The notes beneath the pieces are model-generated. The model was not told where the DNA came from, ran no database searches, and saw only the letters and a list, made by a program, of their open reading frames with translations. A program made the position numbers and the translations under genes. From contig NC_135719.1 of the NCBI RefSeq assembly GCF_964656455.1, positions 8,101,163 through 8,165,162 on the forward strand: a DNA stretch of 64,000 nt, written 5' to 3'. The stretch is from Halichoerus grypus. Taxonomy: Eukaryota > Chordata > Mammalia > Carnivora > Phocidae. This document shows positions 1 to 12,095 of this stretch, piece by piece; position 1 is the stretch's first letter, and every line of letters starts with the position of its first letter.

Positions 1-229
1 TAAACACAGGGTGGAATAGGGACGGAGAAACATCCAAGGTAGTCCAGTCAGTCTTCAAAAGATCAGATATGAATTCGACAAAGTGGGATGGAATAAGAAG
101 GCCATTTTCAGATATAAGGGACAGTCACACAAAGGCGCAAGGCGAGGGAGGAAGCTGTCCGTGGGGGGAGCCCCAGTTGGAAAACCAGGAAATGAAGCTG
201 AAGACAAAGGACGGGCAATATCGTGAATG

Positions 230-860
230 AACAGAGATCCCAGGCCTCAGGGAGCATATATTCTACTTCTGGAAACAGAAAGACAAATAATTAAAGTAGG
301 CCATACAATACAGAGGCATAGTTGACTTTTCTATCGCTGGAAGCCATAGTCAAATTCAAGAGGAGAAGTGGAGAATTTAAGGGGTAATTTCATCTGTATG
401 CCTGCCTATGAGCAGATTGGAATAAGCAACATCACAGAACTCCTTGATGAATCGCATACGTTGGAAATAAGTGAGGTTTTCTTTGATCATGAGGAAAAAT
501 GCAGTGTGGTAAGTACAGCAATAAAACTGGTGTGATACGGGGAGAGAAAATTAACTTTAGGAGAAGAGGGAAAGGATATTCCCGGAGGATGGGAGACCTC
601 ATTGTGTGTTTAAGGATGAAGAGATGTTTATTAAAAAGTCAAGGGGGGTTAAGGGCATTCTAGCAACAAAGACCAGCTTATGCAGAGCCACAGAAATGAG
701 AAAGTGGTGAACTTTTGATTAGGCGGCTGGAAGATGCATGGGCCTGCAGAAAGACTGGGTGCCACAGGGGATGGATCTTATTCTGTCAGTGTTGGGAAGC
801 CCCTGATGGTTTTTGAGCCAAGAAAGGACAAGAAATGGAGAGGCTCAAAGAAGAGCATCA
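230..860 (-). repeat. L2 LINE fragment, antisense
   Basis: Old, diverged L2. Near 260-300 the purine-rich strand resembles the reversed L2 3' region (a 'cattctagt... gacagacaataaa' type stretch). At 780-850 it resembles the reversed reverse-transcriptase region (GGGAAGCC followed by GGTTTTTGAGC). The middle is poorly matched. Assignment is from memory of the consensus. Confidence 0.6.
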
Positions 861-1285
861 AACAGTACTTTTAGCTAAGAGAAGTGAATTGGGAGATATG
901 AGGAAACGACCTCCATCATTCCCTTAGCTTGGGTATAGATGATGCTTGCAGTTCTGTTGAGCTCTAGTTTTATATGTCCTCTCTCTTCGAAAAGATAAAT
1001 GGCGTTCTTCAAGCCCACTGCCTCTGGTTCACTAGGTTCCCTGAAGCTTCGGGAACAGTTCTAGCCTTTGTCATAGCAGCTGTTTCCAAAGAAAGGAAGG
1101 GGACCCAGTGGAGACAGAGGTGGGAGGGAGACCTATGTCATGGAGGTGCACCCCTCTTGCCCCTTCTTGCATATATTACCTGCCACCATACTATTTACTT
1201 AATTCCCTTTTATTCAAAATATTTCCATGTGACTCTCTCTATAGTTTTATGACAGATTACATTTTCTGATAAGCACAGGTTTTTA
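861..1285. other. Unassigned non-coding stretch
   Basis: No repeat or gene recognised. A 92-codon open frame at 974-1252 has no recognisable domain and is probably chance. The last 15 bases (1271-1285) are the left TSD of the SINE that follows. Confidence 0.5.
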
Positions 1286-1492
1286 TTTTTTTATTTTTAT
1301 TTTTTTTTAAAGATTTTATTTATTTGACAGAGAGAAAGACAGCCAGAGAGGGAACACAAGCAGGGGGAGTGGGAGAGGGAGAAGCAGGCTTCCCACGGAG
1401 CAGGGAGCCCCATGCGGGGCTCGATCCCAGGACTCCAGGATCATGACCTGAGCCGAAGGCAGACGCTTAATGACTGAGACACCCAGGCGCCC
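1286..1492 (-). mobile_element. CAN-SINE (tRNA-Lys-derived), full length
   Basis: Reads in reverse: T-rich tail, AAAGATTTTATTTATTT, GA-rich middle, then the tRNA-like head ending CACCCAGGCGCCC. A perfect 15-base TSD, AAGCACAGGTTTTTA, lies at 1271-1285 and 1493-1507, which fixes the boundaries. The head holds decayed pol III A and B boxes (CTCAGT; GGGATCGAGCC on the minus strand). Confidence 0.97.
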
Positions 1493-1507
1493 AAGCACAG
1501 GTTTTTA

Positions 1508-2765
1508 AAGGAACAAATGTTGCAAGGGAAAACAAAAATGCGAGCGAGAAGCTGAGACCCCTGGTTCGTATGTCTTTGAGACAAAACCTTAGACTCAGTT
1601 GAAACATGCAAAGATACTCAGCACCACACAAAGGGCCTTTTAGGCTTTGTTTACAGCAAGAGACTTTAGGCCTTGTTCCTTGGCTGGTGATGTAGTTTTA
1701 ACAGGTGGTAGGGGGAGAATGAGGTATTCGTAACTTATTTTGCTATGAGTTCTTTAGCGACTGAACTAGGCTTTAAAATGGTAAGAACAGGGAAAAAAAA
1801 AAAAACTGTAAAAATGCATGGGCCACTCAAGATATATAAGGATGTAGAGAGAGAATGTTTACCTGTTTAAAGAAGTTTAAATCCTAGCCTAGATGAATTC
1901 CATCCCAGGGTGCTAAAGGAACTTGCAGATGTAATCTCAGAATCACTAACTCTAATCTTTGAGGATTCTTGGCAATCGGGAGATTAAAGAGAGGCAAAAA
2001 AGGAAATCCTGAATTTTGAAATTGGATAGGGAAGTTGAATCCTAGGCATTATAGATATTGACACAGGGATATTTCTCTCGGGGGAAAATCGACAGCAGCA
2101 TGGTACTAGATCAGCAGTTCTCTCTTGAGGCTGTAGGAATCCTGAGTTATCTAGAGTCTTACACAGTCTTTGCAGAGAAAGCCCACAGACTCAAAATTTA
2201 AAACAAGGCCCTGTTGCTTATAAGCACTGTGTCTCTGGGATGGGAGTGAGGAGGGGCTGCTTGGGAGCTCTGAGCCTGGTGTGCCTCACCCCTGTTCCTT
2301 TTCACATCAGAATCACATGCTTTGTGCTTGAAAACAACTTAGCACCCCCTCCAAGCGCTGCTCTGTGGGCAGGAGGGGAGGAGAACCCTTATCTTGTTTG
2401 TTAGGGAAGACAGTTATTAAAAGGTTTGGCATGGAATGGAAAGAAGGACCTTACACACCATGAATCAGCAAACTTCAGAAAGGCTATTTGAAAGATGAGG
2501 GCTTGAAAGGGATAGGGATTTGCAATGTGTCACCTATTTGTGCAGAAAAATAGGTTTGTATCTAAAATGGTTGATGCTCCTCTAAAAGAACAGAACACTG
2601 TGGGTCTCTTTCTTAAATGAAATTTCAACTTTTGGAAACATGATTTAATGTTCTATTGGTTACAGAAGACTGATTTGATAATTACAACATACAGAGAGAG
2701 ATTTTGCGTCTCTTTATGGAATGGAAAGTCCTCTCTTCTTCCTTCCCACTGTTTCCTGCCCCCCT
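1508..2765. other. Unassigned non-coding stretch
   Basis: I see no gene or recognised repeat here apart from a short A-tract near 1794-1804. The base composition is ordinary for mammalian intergenic DNA. Confidence 0.5.
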
Positions 2766-2788
2766 GCCCCTGTCTCTCTGTCTCTCTG

Positions 2789-2820
<32 letters not shown>

Positions 2821-2822
2821 CC
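2766..2822 (+). repeat. (TCTCTG)n microsatellite
   Basis: Tandem TCTCTG/TCTG units run for about 55 bases. Overlapping open frames on both strands here are low-complexity artefacts (Ser/Leu-rich on plus, Arg/Glu-rich on minus). Confidence 0.9.
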
Positions 2823-2834
2823 ACACTTCCTTCC

Positions 2835-3260
2835 ATATTTATGTACGGTTTCCTCTGTGCTGGGTGCTGTGATGGACTCAAACACAAGCTTTCTCAACTC
2901 CTGGCACTCACATTCTGGTGGGAGAGTCTGAGAGGTAAACTAATACTGTCATCTCGTGTCATAAAGACTAGATGAAAGACAGACCCAAAGAAGTGTAGAG
3001 AGAGCTGGGAAGAGGCCCAGACAGGTCTCATTACCCTCGTGACATTATAAGTATTTGCCAAATGGGAAAGGGAGGTGGGTGCTTCAGACATCAGGCACAG
3101 AGGGAGGGTCCCTGGCCTGTGTTGGAAACAGGTGGGAACATCCAGGAAGCCTGTAGGGTTTGGTGGCATAGGAAGTTGGTCTGGACGGAGAGAGACGTGG
3201 TTTGCCTTATAGGAGAAGACAGCGTTGGAAGTGGCACCCATCAGAAAGAATTCAGAAAGG
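2835..3260 (-). repeat. L2 LINE 3' fragment, antisense
   Basis: Near 2850-2940 the order 'tgtgctgggtgctgtg ... cactcacattctggtggg' corresponds to the reversed 3' end of L2. The match weakens after 3000. Confidence 0.55.
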
Positions 3261-3402
3261 CTTCTTCTGCATTAGGGCACAGTTAACCTAGCCTGCTCTC
3301 TCTGGCCACAAAAATCTTAGCTTGTTTTTCAGTTTATGGACATTCCGTCCAAATAGTGATGATGACACACAACAATGCAACAGTGCGTGCAGCGTTTGCC
3401 TG

Positions 3403-3466
3403 TCTTCCTTCCTCTCTCCCTCCCTCTCTTTCTTCCTCCCTCCCTCACTTCCTTCCTTCTTCTTTC
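3403..3466 (+). repeat. CT-rich (CCTT)n low-complexity tract
   Basis: Imperfect TTCC/CCCT units with almost no purines on the plus strand. Confidence 0.85.
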
Positions 3467-3599
3467 TATTAAGAATTGGCAAAGAAAATGATTGGTAGAA
3501 ATAGCTCGACCAATATAGGGAAATGAAACAGTTTAATGTAGAGTCAACTTAAATGAGTAATCTATTTATTTAATAGACTATACATTTCATTACTTTTCC

Positions 3600-3795
3600 C
3601 TTCATTCATTTGCTGAACAAGTGCTTACTGAGCCCCAGCTTACCCTGGGCCCTGTAGGAGCCACTGGGAAAACAGGAGTGAATGAGATGATCAATGCCTT
3701 TGATCTCATGCTTTTTCATTGTATGGGCAGGAGGCAGGCAATGGGTGAGTCCACAAAGAAATGAGTAATTGCAGAGCGTGATACATCCCAGGGCA
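3600..3795 (-). repeat. L2 LINE 3' end, antisense (left part)
   Basis: Begins TTCATTCATT, the reverse of the L2 terminal TGAATGAA repeat, followed by a diverged 'gcttactgagccc' segment. The copy appears to resume at 4856, so the block between would be an insertion. Confidence 0.65.
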
Positions 3796-3989
3796 ACGTA
3801 GTCATGTTTTGGTCAATTGCCTTTCTACACTCTGGCCTATTTCAGAGGTGAGGTTAGGGAGGGACCCCGACCAGAGGAGCTATTGGCTGACTCTGGCCCG
3901 GTGGCATCCTTCAAGGGTCTGCACTGCTGAGGGATAGGGAAGGGAAGCACTGCTGAGAATTTAGAGGCAGGAGATGGGTCCTGCTTGTT

Positions 3990-4800
3990 CTCTTGGCAGC
4001 AGCTATGGACCCCACTGCCCTTCACCGGTTCCTGCAGCCCTGCTCTGTGTTCCTTTATGGGATGGTCTGTCAGGTGCCGCTACAAGAGAGGACACTGGAG
4101 AGACTGGGGCAAACAAAGCTCTATTATACTCACAGGTGCTGGCCATGCCATGCAGAGCCACATGGGGAAACTTTCCCGGTGGTCAGGAGGCAGAATGCAT
4201 GCAGGACTGAGGCTTTATTAAGGTTTCTGTGGGGAAAGCAAGGCAGGGCAAGGGAGACAGTTCAGAATTGGTTACTCTGAACAATTTGGGTGGCTTCTAA
4301 TCTATGGGGTGGCTTCTAGTTGCCTGGTACCTGGCCCGGGAAGATTCAGGTAGGGGAACACTGCCTCCTAGGGTGGATGGGGCGGATAGAGGAGGTCAGG
4401 CTCAGGTTGGTTAGTTTGCATATCAAAAGCATACTCCCAGCTGAGTCCTTTGCTATCTTTAGAATTGGCTAGCATCCAATGGGAGCAGTGTCTCTAGCCA
4501 GAAAGGGTTTTAAGATGTCAAAACATCATAATATACAGAAAATAAAAAAGTAAACAATACACAGCCTTATGGCTGGGCCTTCTCCTGCCCTGGCCCACAC
4601 CCAATCAGGTATCCTCACTGCTGGTGTGTGTGAGGGGGGCTCCTTCGCCCTGTGGCTTCTGCCGACACCTTCTCTTCCCTTCGTTCTCCAAGTCCTGGGG
4701 AGCTCACAGGACTTCTCACAGTTGTTAATAACTTCTCAGCCTTTCTAACACCTTTGTAACTGGTTTCTTATACTCAAATCCCTCTGGTCAACATACACAG
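3990..4800 (-). mobile_element. Probable solo LTR of an endogenous retrovirus, antisense
   Basis: About 0.8 kb of moderately GC-rich, non-repetitive-looking DNA lies between two halves of an L2 copy. On the minus strand an AATAAA signal (plus strand TTTATT, 4214-4219) sits in a context usual for a retroviral R/U5 boundary. No internal gag, pol or env sequence is present. Ends and TSD were not found, so the boundaries and the LTR identity are inference. Three overlapping open frames at 3974-4280 are probably chance. Confidence 0.35.
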
Positions 4801-4855
4801 AGTGGTTTCAGGCATCGGTCCTGCTGACAGAGAGGGTGACAGAGAATGTTGCTTT

Positions 4856-4985
4856 GGGTTGGCTGGTCAGGCGTGGCCTCTCTGAGGAGATACATTTGAA
4901 CTGAAGTGTGAATAATGTCAAGGACCAGGCATGTGTATATCCGGGTAGAGGGCTCTGTAGGAACCACCAGGAAGGAGCAAGTTGG
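4856..4985 (-). repeat. L2 LINE fragment, antisense (right part)
   Basis: The segment 'ggtcaggcgtggcctctctgag' and the following 'catttgaactga' match the reversed L2 motif 'ggtcagggaaggcctctctgag ... catttgagc'. It continues the copy seen at 3600-3795. Confidence 0.7.
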
Positions 4986-6515
4986 ATCCACTCTAGAGTT
5001 GACTTGGCAGGACTTGGATATTTACTTCAGCCACCCCTCATTAAGAACAGACTTCAGTTTCTTTAGCCCATCTGAGTATCCTCGTAGCCGTGTGCAGGGC
5101 TCTCAAGTCTGTGCGGTGACCCAGGTCTGACTTGAGATTCCTTCTGTTTCTCAGGTTCTGTTTGACTCCTGCTATTCTTGTTCCCAGCAATGACGTTTTT
5201 TTTGTCTTAAGTGGTGTTGGAGTTTTTTTTCTCTCTCTCTCCTTCCCTTTTTCTTTTCCCTAATCCCTATCCGTTTTTTTCTATCATTTTCCCTCTTTTT
5301 GGAAATCAGCTGGGCTGAGGCAGAATATAAGGGGACATCTTTGTCCCATCCTGGATGCGGGCAGACTGAGGAACTGCTGGATGTATCTGAGATGAACAGA
5401 GCCCTCCCACTGCGAAGGGGTCCTAGAAGCAATGATATCTCCTCATTACTGGTATTTCACATTTGTTCTCACACAGCCATGTTCTATTTCACTCTAGAAT
5501 TAAGTCCCTACCAAAGTCATCAACGTGGTGACTAAAAACCACTGTGAAACTTGGTGTCACCAAGAGGCTGAGCTCTGTCCTTCACTTACTCTCATTTGCC
5601 CTTGGAAAGCATTATCCAATATTTCTGAGCCCTTAGGGGTGAGCGCGAGCCTCAATCACTTTTTGAGGGGAACTGGAGCTTTAGGACCTGTGGATCCCCC
5701 TTTTGCCAGAAGGGGGGTCCCATAGATGTCTATTTAAAGGGGGACAAACCCAGCAGGCTCTTGTTTGCAAACAGGTACCTCTAATCTAGAAAGCCTTTTC
5801 TATTTGCTTTGGGGGAATTAAAAATAAATGATACCACAGGTAAGCTGTATCAGTTCTGTGTAGCTTCATGATACTGCAATCCAAAATATTTTTGTATGAA
5901 AAGGGTGACACGGTGAACATAACTTTGATCTTTGTCTAGCCTGGCTGATAGGCCAAAAGTTGTTTGTCCAGGACAAGGATCTTGGCACAGAGGGTATGGG
6001 GTGTTAACACAAGGCCAGTCATTCATTCTACATGCTCTTTGAGGACTTCACAATCAGAGGATCAAAGGCAGTGTCGAATTCTTACCTTTGGCCATAGAGA
6101 GGCTTCCAGGAGGGCAGGAAGCCTGGATGGGACCATATTCACTTTTGGATATTCAATGACAGAGTCTATAGCTGGAAAGTTCTATGACGAATTATTAAGA
6201 GGCTCTTTACTGATTTCACAAAATTTATTTTCCTACTTCCAGTCCTACTTCTTTAAGAAAATGATGAATTTTCCACTTGAGACAGAAGAGAGAACTGCAT
6301 TGCGTTGTAGATTATGTATCTTCATATGAAACATCCTCTCTATTTGCACAGAGAATCAAATTCTTCCACCAAAAGAACTTCCCAGAGGATTGGAACACAC
6401 AGGGATCGTCTGTCCCACTTCCCCCGCCCCCCACCATTTGACAATGTGCATGCACAGCTATAGACATTGTTTATGTCATGCTCAAGGTCTTATTATTTTT
6501 ATCAGTTTTATTTTG
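4986..6515. other. Unassigned non-coding stretch
   Basis: About 1.5 kb with a pyrimidine-rich patch at 5221-5300. A 121-codon frame at 5964-6329 has no recognisable domain or homologue and no convincing splice or promoter context. I treat it as chance. Confidence 0.5.
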
Positions 6516-6519
6516 CTAT

Positions 6520-6690
6520 TATTGTATTTCTACTTATGAATTTCTGATGTATCCCTTCATTTAGGTCAAAAGCTACTTGAGAGCCGGGATCAGAACTTCT
6601 AATTTTTTGTTTTTCTTGGTTCCAACCCAGCACTGAGCACAGGGTAGTTTGCAACAGGCTTGTTTATTTGATGACTGCATGACAACTGTA
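6520..6690 (+). repeat. L2 LINE 3' end, sense
   Basis: Matches the order of the L2 3' end: 'aagctacttgagagccgggat', then 'cccagcactgagcacag', then 'tgtttatttgatgactg'. Confidence 0.7.
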
Positions 6691-6707
6691 TAAAGTATGT
6701 ATCTTTT

Positions 6708-6893
6708 GGGGCACCTGAGTTGTTCATTCAGTTAAGCCTCTGACTCTGATTTCGACTCAGGTCATGATCTCAGGGTTGTGAGATGGAGCCCCACATTGGG
6801 CTCTGTGCTGAGCATGAAACCTGCTTAAGATTCTCTCTCTCCCTCTCCCTCTGCCTCTCCCTTCCCCCCCCCACTCTATAAATAAATAAATAA
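6708..6893 (+). mobile_element. CAN-SINE, sense, older copy
   Basis: Head GGGCACCTGAGTTGTTCATTC is diverged. The middle 'gtcatgatctcagggttgtgagatggagccccac', CT-rich segment and AAATAAATAAAT tail are typical. A perfect 17-base TSD, TAAAGTATGTATCTTTT, lies at 6691-6707 and 6894-6910. Confidence 0.96.
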
Positions 6894-7109
6894 TAAAGTA
6901 TGTATCTTTTTATTCAAGTATTTAGAGTAACAGGATGAAAGTCAGATTTATATATAATGGGCTAAGAATTTTCCTTTATCTCTATTCTATTGTCTGGTAG
7001 GTATATTTTCAGGCTTTAAAAATTTGAGGTCTTGATATTATAGTTATTTTCGAATGTTTGAATTTCTCCACAAATCTTTCTCCAGCCCATTTTCCTATCT
7101 TAGTAAATA

Positions 7110-7440
7110 GACACCACAATCCTTCTGACTGATGTGGCTGAAAACCTAGGAGTCGTGCTCAGCTGTCTTCTTTCCCTCACCTTACACATCCAAGCCACTG
7201 GAGGTCTTCTCTGGCCAGTCCAACTCACATCCAGAAGACAACCCCTCTTTTCATTCCCACCTTAGTTGAAGGCACCATCCTTTCCTTGAGGTGGACAACA
7301 AGCACCTCCATGGTCTACCTGTTTCTGTTGTCACCTCCCTCATCTACAACAACCAGTGTGCACTTCCTCAACAAATGTTGATGAGCCCTTATAACCTCCT
7401 GCTTTAGATGCTCAAGTGGCTTTTAATACTGCGCACTGTT
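7110..7440 (+). repeat. L2 LINE reverse-transcriptase region, sense, decayed
   Basis: The segment 'aaaacctaggagtcgtgctc ... tccctcaccttacacatccaa' follows the L2 ORF2 stretch that encodes a KNLGV...SL motif. It is broken by frameshifts and stops. Confidence 0.65.
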
Positions 7441-9514
7441 GCACACACAGTACCTCATTTTGGGTTTAACTAGCATTTTTCCAAGGAATAATGATGTCAA
7501 GAATCTTTTCATGTACTTATTTGCCATCCTTATATCTTTTCTATTGGGGTGTCTATTTAAACCTTTGGCTCACCGAAAAAAAAATAAATAAGTTGTCTGT
7601 TTTCTTACTGGGTTTTGAGAATTCTTTATATATTCTGGACAAATACAAGTCTGTTGTCTAACGTGTTTTGCAAATGAATATTTTCTCAGTCTTTTGGCTT
7701 GTCTTTTCATTGTCTTCATAACTGTTCTTCTTCATGAAGAACAGGTGTTTATAGTTGTGATGAAGTCCAAATTATTAATCTTTTATCAATTATTCTTTTG
7801 GTGTCAGATCTAAGAAATCTTTGCATAGCCTATAAAGATTTGCTCCTATGTTTTCAAATAGAAGTTTTAGGTTTGGTATTTAGATCTAACTTTGAGTTAG
7901 CTTTGAATTAATTTTTGTATGTGGTACAGAGAGTGGGTCAAAATTTTTTTCTTGTTTTTAATGCCTTTGGATTTCTAATTGTTCCCTCATGATTTGTCAA
8001 AAAAAACTATCCTTTCTCCATCGGTTTACCTTTACATCTTTGCCAAAAATCAGTTGATTTGTTAGGGTCTATTTCTGGCTCTCTATTCTATCCCATTGTT
8101 CCATGTGTTCGTTTTTCACTAAGAGCACACTCTCTTGATTATCAAAGCTTTACAGTAAGTGTTGAAATCAATTGTTTTTGGCTATTATAACTGTCTTTGC
8201 ATGTAAACTTTATAAACAGCTTGTACGTTAGTATCCCTTTTAATCCATGAACACAGTATATCTCTCTATTTAGGCTTCTTTTGATTCCTTCCCTTCCTGT
8301 TTTGTGGTTTTCAGCATAATGATTTTGTACATATTTTGTTAGATTCATGCCCAAGTATTTCGTGGTTTTAGTGTTATTGTAAAAAGTACTTTAAAAATTA
8401 ATTTCTAACTCTTCTCATCGATAGTGCATAGAAATACTTTATAATTGACTTTTTAGCCTGTGACCTTGCTGAATTCATTGATTAGTCCTAGTAGCTTATA
8501 TGTAGATTCTTTGGGATTTTCCACTTAGATAATTGTTAATCTGCAAATAGAGACAGGTTTATTTTTTTTCTTTAAAAAAAAAATCTGTATACATTCTACC
8601 TACCACCCCAAGACCCCAGTCTTATTGCAGAAGATGGGATATCCCGTGTGATGCCAAATAGGATTGGAGACAGTAGATACCCTTGTCTTTTTCTCGGTCC
8701 AATGGGAAGGCAGTCAGTCTTTCATTAATATGTGTGATATTTGCTGTAGGGTTTTTGTCAATGACCTTTATCGCCCTGAGAACATTCCCTCCCACTCCTA
8801 GTTTGCTGAGAGTATTTATCATGGATGGATATCAAATTTTGTTAAAGGATTTTTCTGCATCAATTGAGAGTATTGTATGGCTTTTCTTCTTTAGTCTATC
8901 CATGTGGTGAATTACACTGATTGATTTTCTTGTGTTGAACTGAACTCACATTCCTGGGATGAACTCCCTTGGTCATGATGCGTTACCCTTTTTAAATCTT
9001 GCTGGACTCAATTTCCTAATATTTTATTGAGTATTTTTGTTCTGATAATTATGAGGGATGTTGCTCTGTAGATTTCTTTTCTTGTAATGTCTTTGTTTTG
9101 ATATCAGGGTAATTCTGGCTTTATAACACATGTGGCGGAATGTTCCATCCTTTCCTATTTCCTGATAAAAGCTTATGTAAGAATAGTGTCATTTCTTCCT
9201 TAAATGTTGAGTAGAAATCCTCAATGCAGTCATCTGAGTCTGACTTTTTTTGCGTGTGGAAAGATTTTACCCACAATTTCAATTTCTTCAATAAATATTT
9301 AACTATTGAGGTTATCTACTTTTTCTTGAGTGAGCTTTGGTAGTTTGTGTCTTCCAAGAAATTGATTTATTTAATCTAATTTGTCAAATTATTGGCATAA
9401 TTTTTTTTGTTTTATATCTTTGTTATTTTTATGCCTATAGGCTCTGTAATGAAATCCCTTATTTCAAAATTTCTGATGTTTGAACATTTATTTATTTATT
9501 TTTTGTATTCTTCA

Positions 9515-9745
9515 TCAGTTGGATGAGAGGAGGATAAGGTTGGATAAGCTTTTTATATAATGGGCTATATAGTAAATGTTCTTGGATGTGAAAGTCATTT
9601 GGTCTGTCTCAACTACTCAATTTTCTTGTTGTAGTAGAAAACAGCTACAGAAAATCAACAAATGGGTTCCAATAAAACTTTTATTTACAGAAAACAGACA
9701 GTGGGCTGGATTCTGCCTATGGCTATAATTTGTTCATCATTGGGA
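9515..9745. mobile_element. hAT-like non-autonomous DNA transposon remnant
   Basis: Contains 'aataaaacttttatttacag ... cagtgggctggattctgcc', as in the mammalian family whose right end reads 'gtagtttgccgacccctg'. A related copy lies at 23464-23672. It sits inside the L1, whose sequence resumes at about 9746. The family name is not asserted. Confidence 0.6.
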
Positions 9746-10073
9746 TAAAAGATGATGAACTTTATTAAACTTTTCAAAACACTAGCTATTGTTTTCATTG
9801 ATTTCTTTCCATTGGTTTTAATTTTATTGATTTCTGCTCTTACTACAATTATTTCCTTTCTTCCTGAATGTCATAAATATACTTTGCTTTTTTTTTGTCT
9901 CGGGTCATAGAATGAAAATTTACTAGTGTAATTCTAGTGTCAGTGAAAGTATAGATCATAGATTTGAGATCCCTCTTCTTTTCTAACAAGAATCTTAAGT
10001 CTGTAAATTTTTAAGTGCTGCTTTAGCTGCATCCTACATATTTTAATGTTTTATTTTATTTTCATTCAATTGA

Positions 10074-10273
10074 AATTTTTTTTTTCTTATGATTTTTTAT
10101 TTGTTTGATAGAGAGAGACACAGCTAGAGAGGGAACACAAGCAGGGGGAGTGGAAGAGGGAGAAGCACGCTTCCTGCTGAGCAGGGAGCCCGATGTGGGA
10201 CTCGATCCCAGGACCCTGAGATCATGACCTGAGCTGAAGGCAGAAGCTTAACAACTGAGCCACCCAGGTGCCC
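10074..10273 (-). mobile_element. CAN-SINE, antisense, within L1
   Basis: Standard reverse order: T-tract, ATTTTTTATTTGTTTGA, GA-rich segment, 'ctcgatcccaggacc', and head end CACCCAGGTGCCC. No clean TSD was found because the target is itself T-rich. The surrounding L1 can be followed on both sides. Confidence 0.95.
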
Positions 10274-10774
10274 TAAAAATATTTTCTAGTATTCCTTATA
10301 ACTTCCTATTGACCCATAAGTTATTGACAAATGTGTGTTTAATGTCCAAATTTGGAGGGATTTTCTAGATATTTTTCTGGTTTTGACAACTGTTATAATT
10401 CCTTATAGTCAGATAACATAGTTTATATGATTTAAGTTATTTTGAATTTGTTGAGACTCTTTTTATGGCACAGAATATAACCTGTCTTGGTGAATATTTC
10501 ATGTGCACTTGAAAATGGTGTGTATTCTACTGTCTGATGGAGTGTTCTATAAATGTCAATTTTGATACATTGAGTGATACTCTCAGTCAAGTTTTCCAAA
10601 GACATACGGGTGTTTTGTTACTTGCTTGATGTATTCCTAAGGAATTTTGAAGTCACAAAATATTAGTTTTTGCTCTGTATATATTGAAGCTTTGATGTTA
10701 GGTGCAAACACATTTAGGATTATTTTGTCTTTTTGGTGAATTGACTCCTTTATCAGTATATGATGCCTCTTTTT

Positions 10775-10969
10775 TTTTTTTTTTAAAGATTTTATTTATT
10801 TATTTGACAGAGACACGGTGAGAGAGGGAACACAGCAGGGGGAGTGGGGGAGGGAGAAGCAGGCTTCCCGCGGAGCAGGGAGCCCGATGCGGGGCTCGAT
10901 CCCAGGACCCTGGGATCATGACCTGAGCCGAAGGCAGACGCTTAACGACTGAGCCACCCAGGCGCCCCA
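10775..10969 (-). mobile_element. CAN-SINE, antisense, young-looking copy within L1
   Basis: Very close to the consensus, ending GAGCCACCCAGGCGCCCC. A perfect 15-base TSD, ATGATGCCTCTTTTT, lies at 10760-10774 and 10970-10984. Low divergence implies insertion late in the carnivoran lineage. Confidence 0.98.
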
Positions 10970-11803
10970 ATGATGCCTCTTTTTATCCTTAGTAATATTT
11001 CTTGTTCTGAAGTCTACTTTGTGTGATATGTATATAGCCACTCCAACTTCCTTTTGATAAGTGTTTTTATGGCCTGTATTTTTCTATCTTCTTACTTTAT
11101 AAGCATATTTTGTACTTACAGTTGTGTTTCTTAAAAAAAGCATATAACTGGGCTTTTTAGATTTAATAAGATGGTATCTGCCTTTCAATTGAGATGTTTA
11201 CAATACTTACATTTAATGAAATTATTGATATGGTTGGTTTGCAATCTGTCACCTGGCTATTGTTTAAAAAACTTTTTCCCACTCTTCCTGAGTTTTTTGT
11301 GCACTTTTCTGCTTGCTTTGGGATTAATTGATTACAAGCAACCCTCACTTTATACAGTAGTGTGAGATTGTGTAAATGACCATGCAGGCTGAAACTGCAC
11401 AAAATGACCTTAAAAACCAACTGGATAATCTCCAAGTGTTCTGGCACATTTAAAATTTTGTTCAAAACATTAAAAACTCTCTTACTGTCACCTATGCATG
11501 GATAGGAAAATGAAAAAAGGGCAAAATTAATATTTCTTTAATCTATTGTGATTCAAAACATCAGAAACATGAAAATTAAATGTTTGATTGCTTTGTCAAA
11601 CACAAGAATAGCTTGGGCAGTGCTTGCCTTCTTTTTGTTGGTATAACTTACCAGGTGGAGTGAGCATCTCCTCTATATTTTGGCCAAATGTCCTACTTTT
11701 CCCTTAGTTTGGATTGGCTTTCAATAGTCGGCCCTTTGTACTTTCAGCGTCAGGAAATATCTTTGAGAATTCCTTGAGTACAAAGTTTTTTCCAGCATCA
11801 CTT

Positions 11804-12095
11804 TTTTTAAAAGATTTTATATATTTATTTTTTTAAGATTTTATATATTTATATATAATATACATGTGTATATATACATGTATATATCATATACGTGTGT
11901 GTGTATATCACATGTACATGATACATATTTGAGAAAGAGAGAAAGAGAGAGGAAGCGCAAGCAGGCAGAAGGGCAGAAGGAGAAGCAGCCTCCCTGTTGA
12001 GCAGGAGCCCGACACCAGGCTTGATCCCAGGACCCCTGGATCATGACCCAAGCAGAAGGCAGATGCTTAACGGACTGAGCCACCCAGGCACCCCA
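11804..12095 (-). mobile_element. CAN-SINE with a microsatellite-expanded tail
   Basis: The head and middle are ordinary ('cttgatcccaggaccc', CACCCAGGCACCCC). The tail is unusual: the AAGATTTTATATATTTA unit is present twice, followed by about 100 bases of TA/TG-rich repeat at 11835-11930. A perfect 12-base TSD, CCAGCATCACTT, lies at 11792-11803 and 12096-12107, so the expansion is inside the element. Confidence 0.95.
11835..11930 (+). repeat. (TA/TG)n microsatellite inside a SINE
   Basis: Alternating TATATA, CATGTATA and GTGTGTGT units. It arose within the A-rich tail of the SINE at 11804-12095. Confidence 0.9.

Noticed and set aside
1286..1492. tRNA-Lys-like head of the CAN-SINEs as possible tRNA genes
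   Set aside because: All are joined to CT-rich segments and A-tails and flanked by TSDs. The tRNA fold and boxes are degraded, so they are SINEs.
2648..2975. Several overlapping 71-84-codon frames
   Set aside because: They run through the TCTCTG repeat and an L2 remnant.
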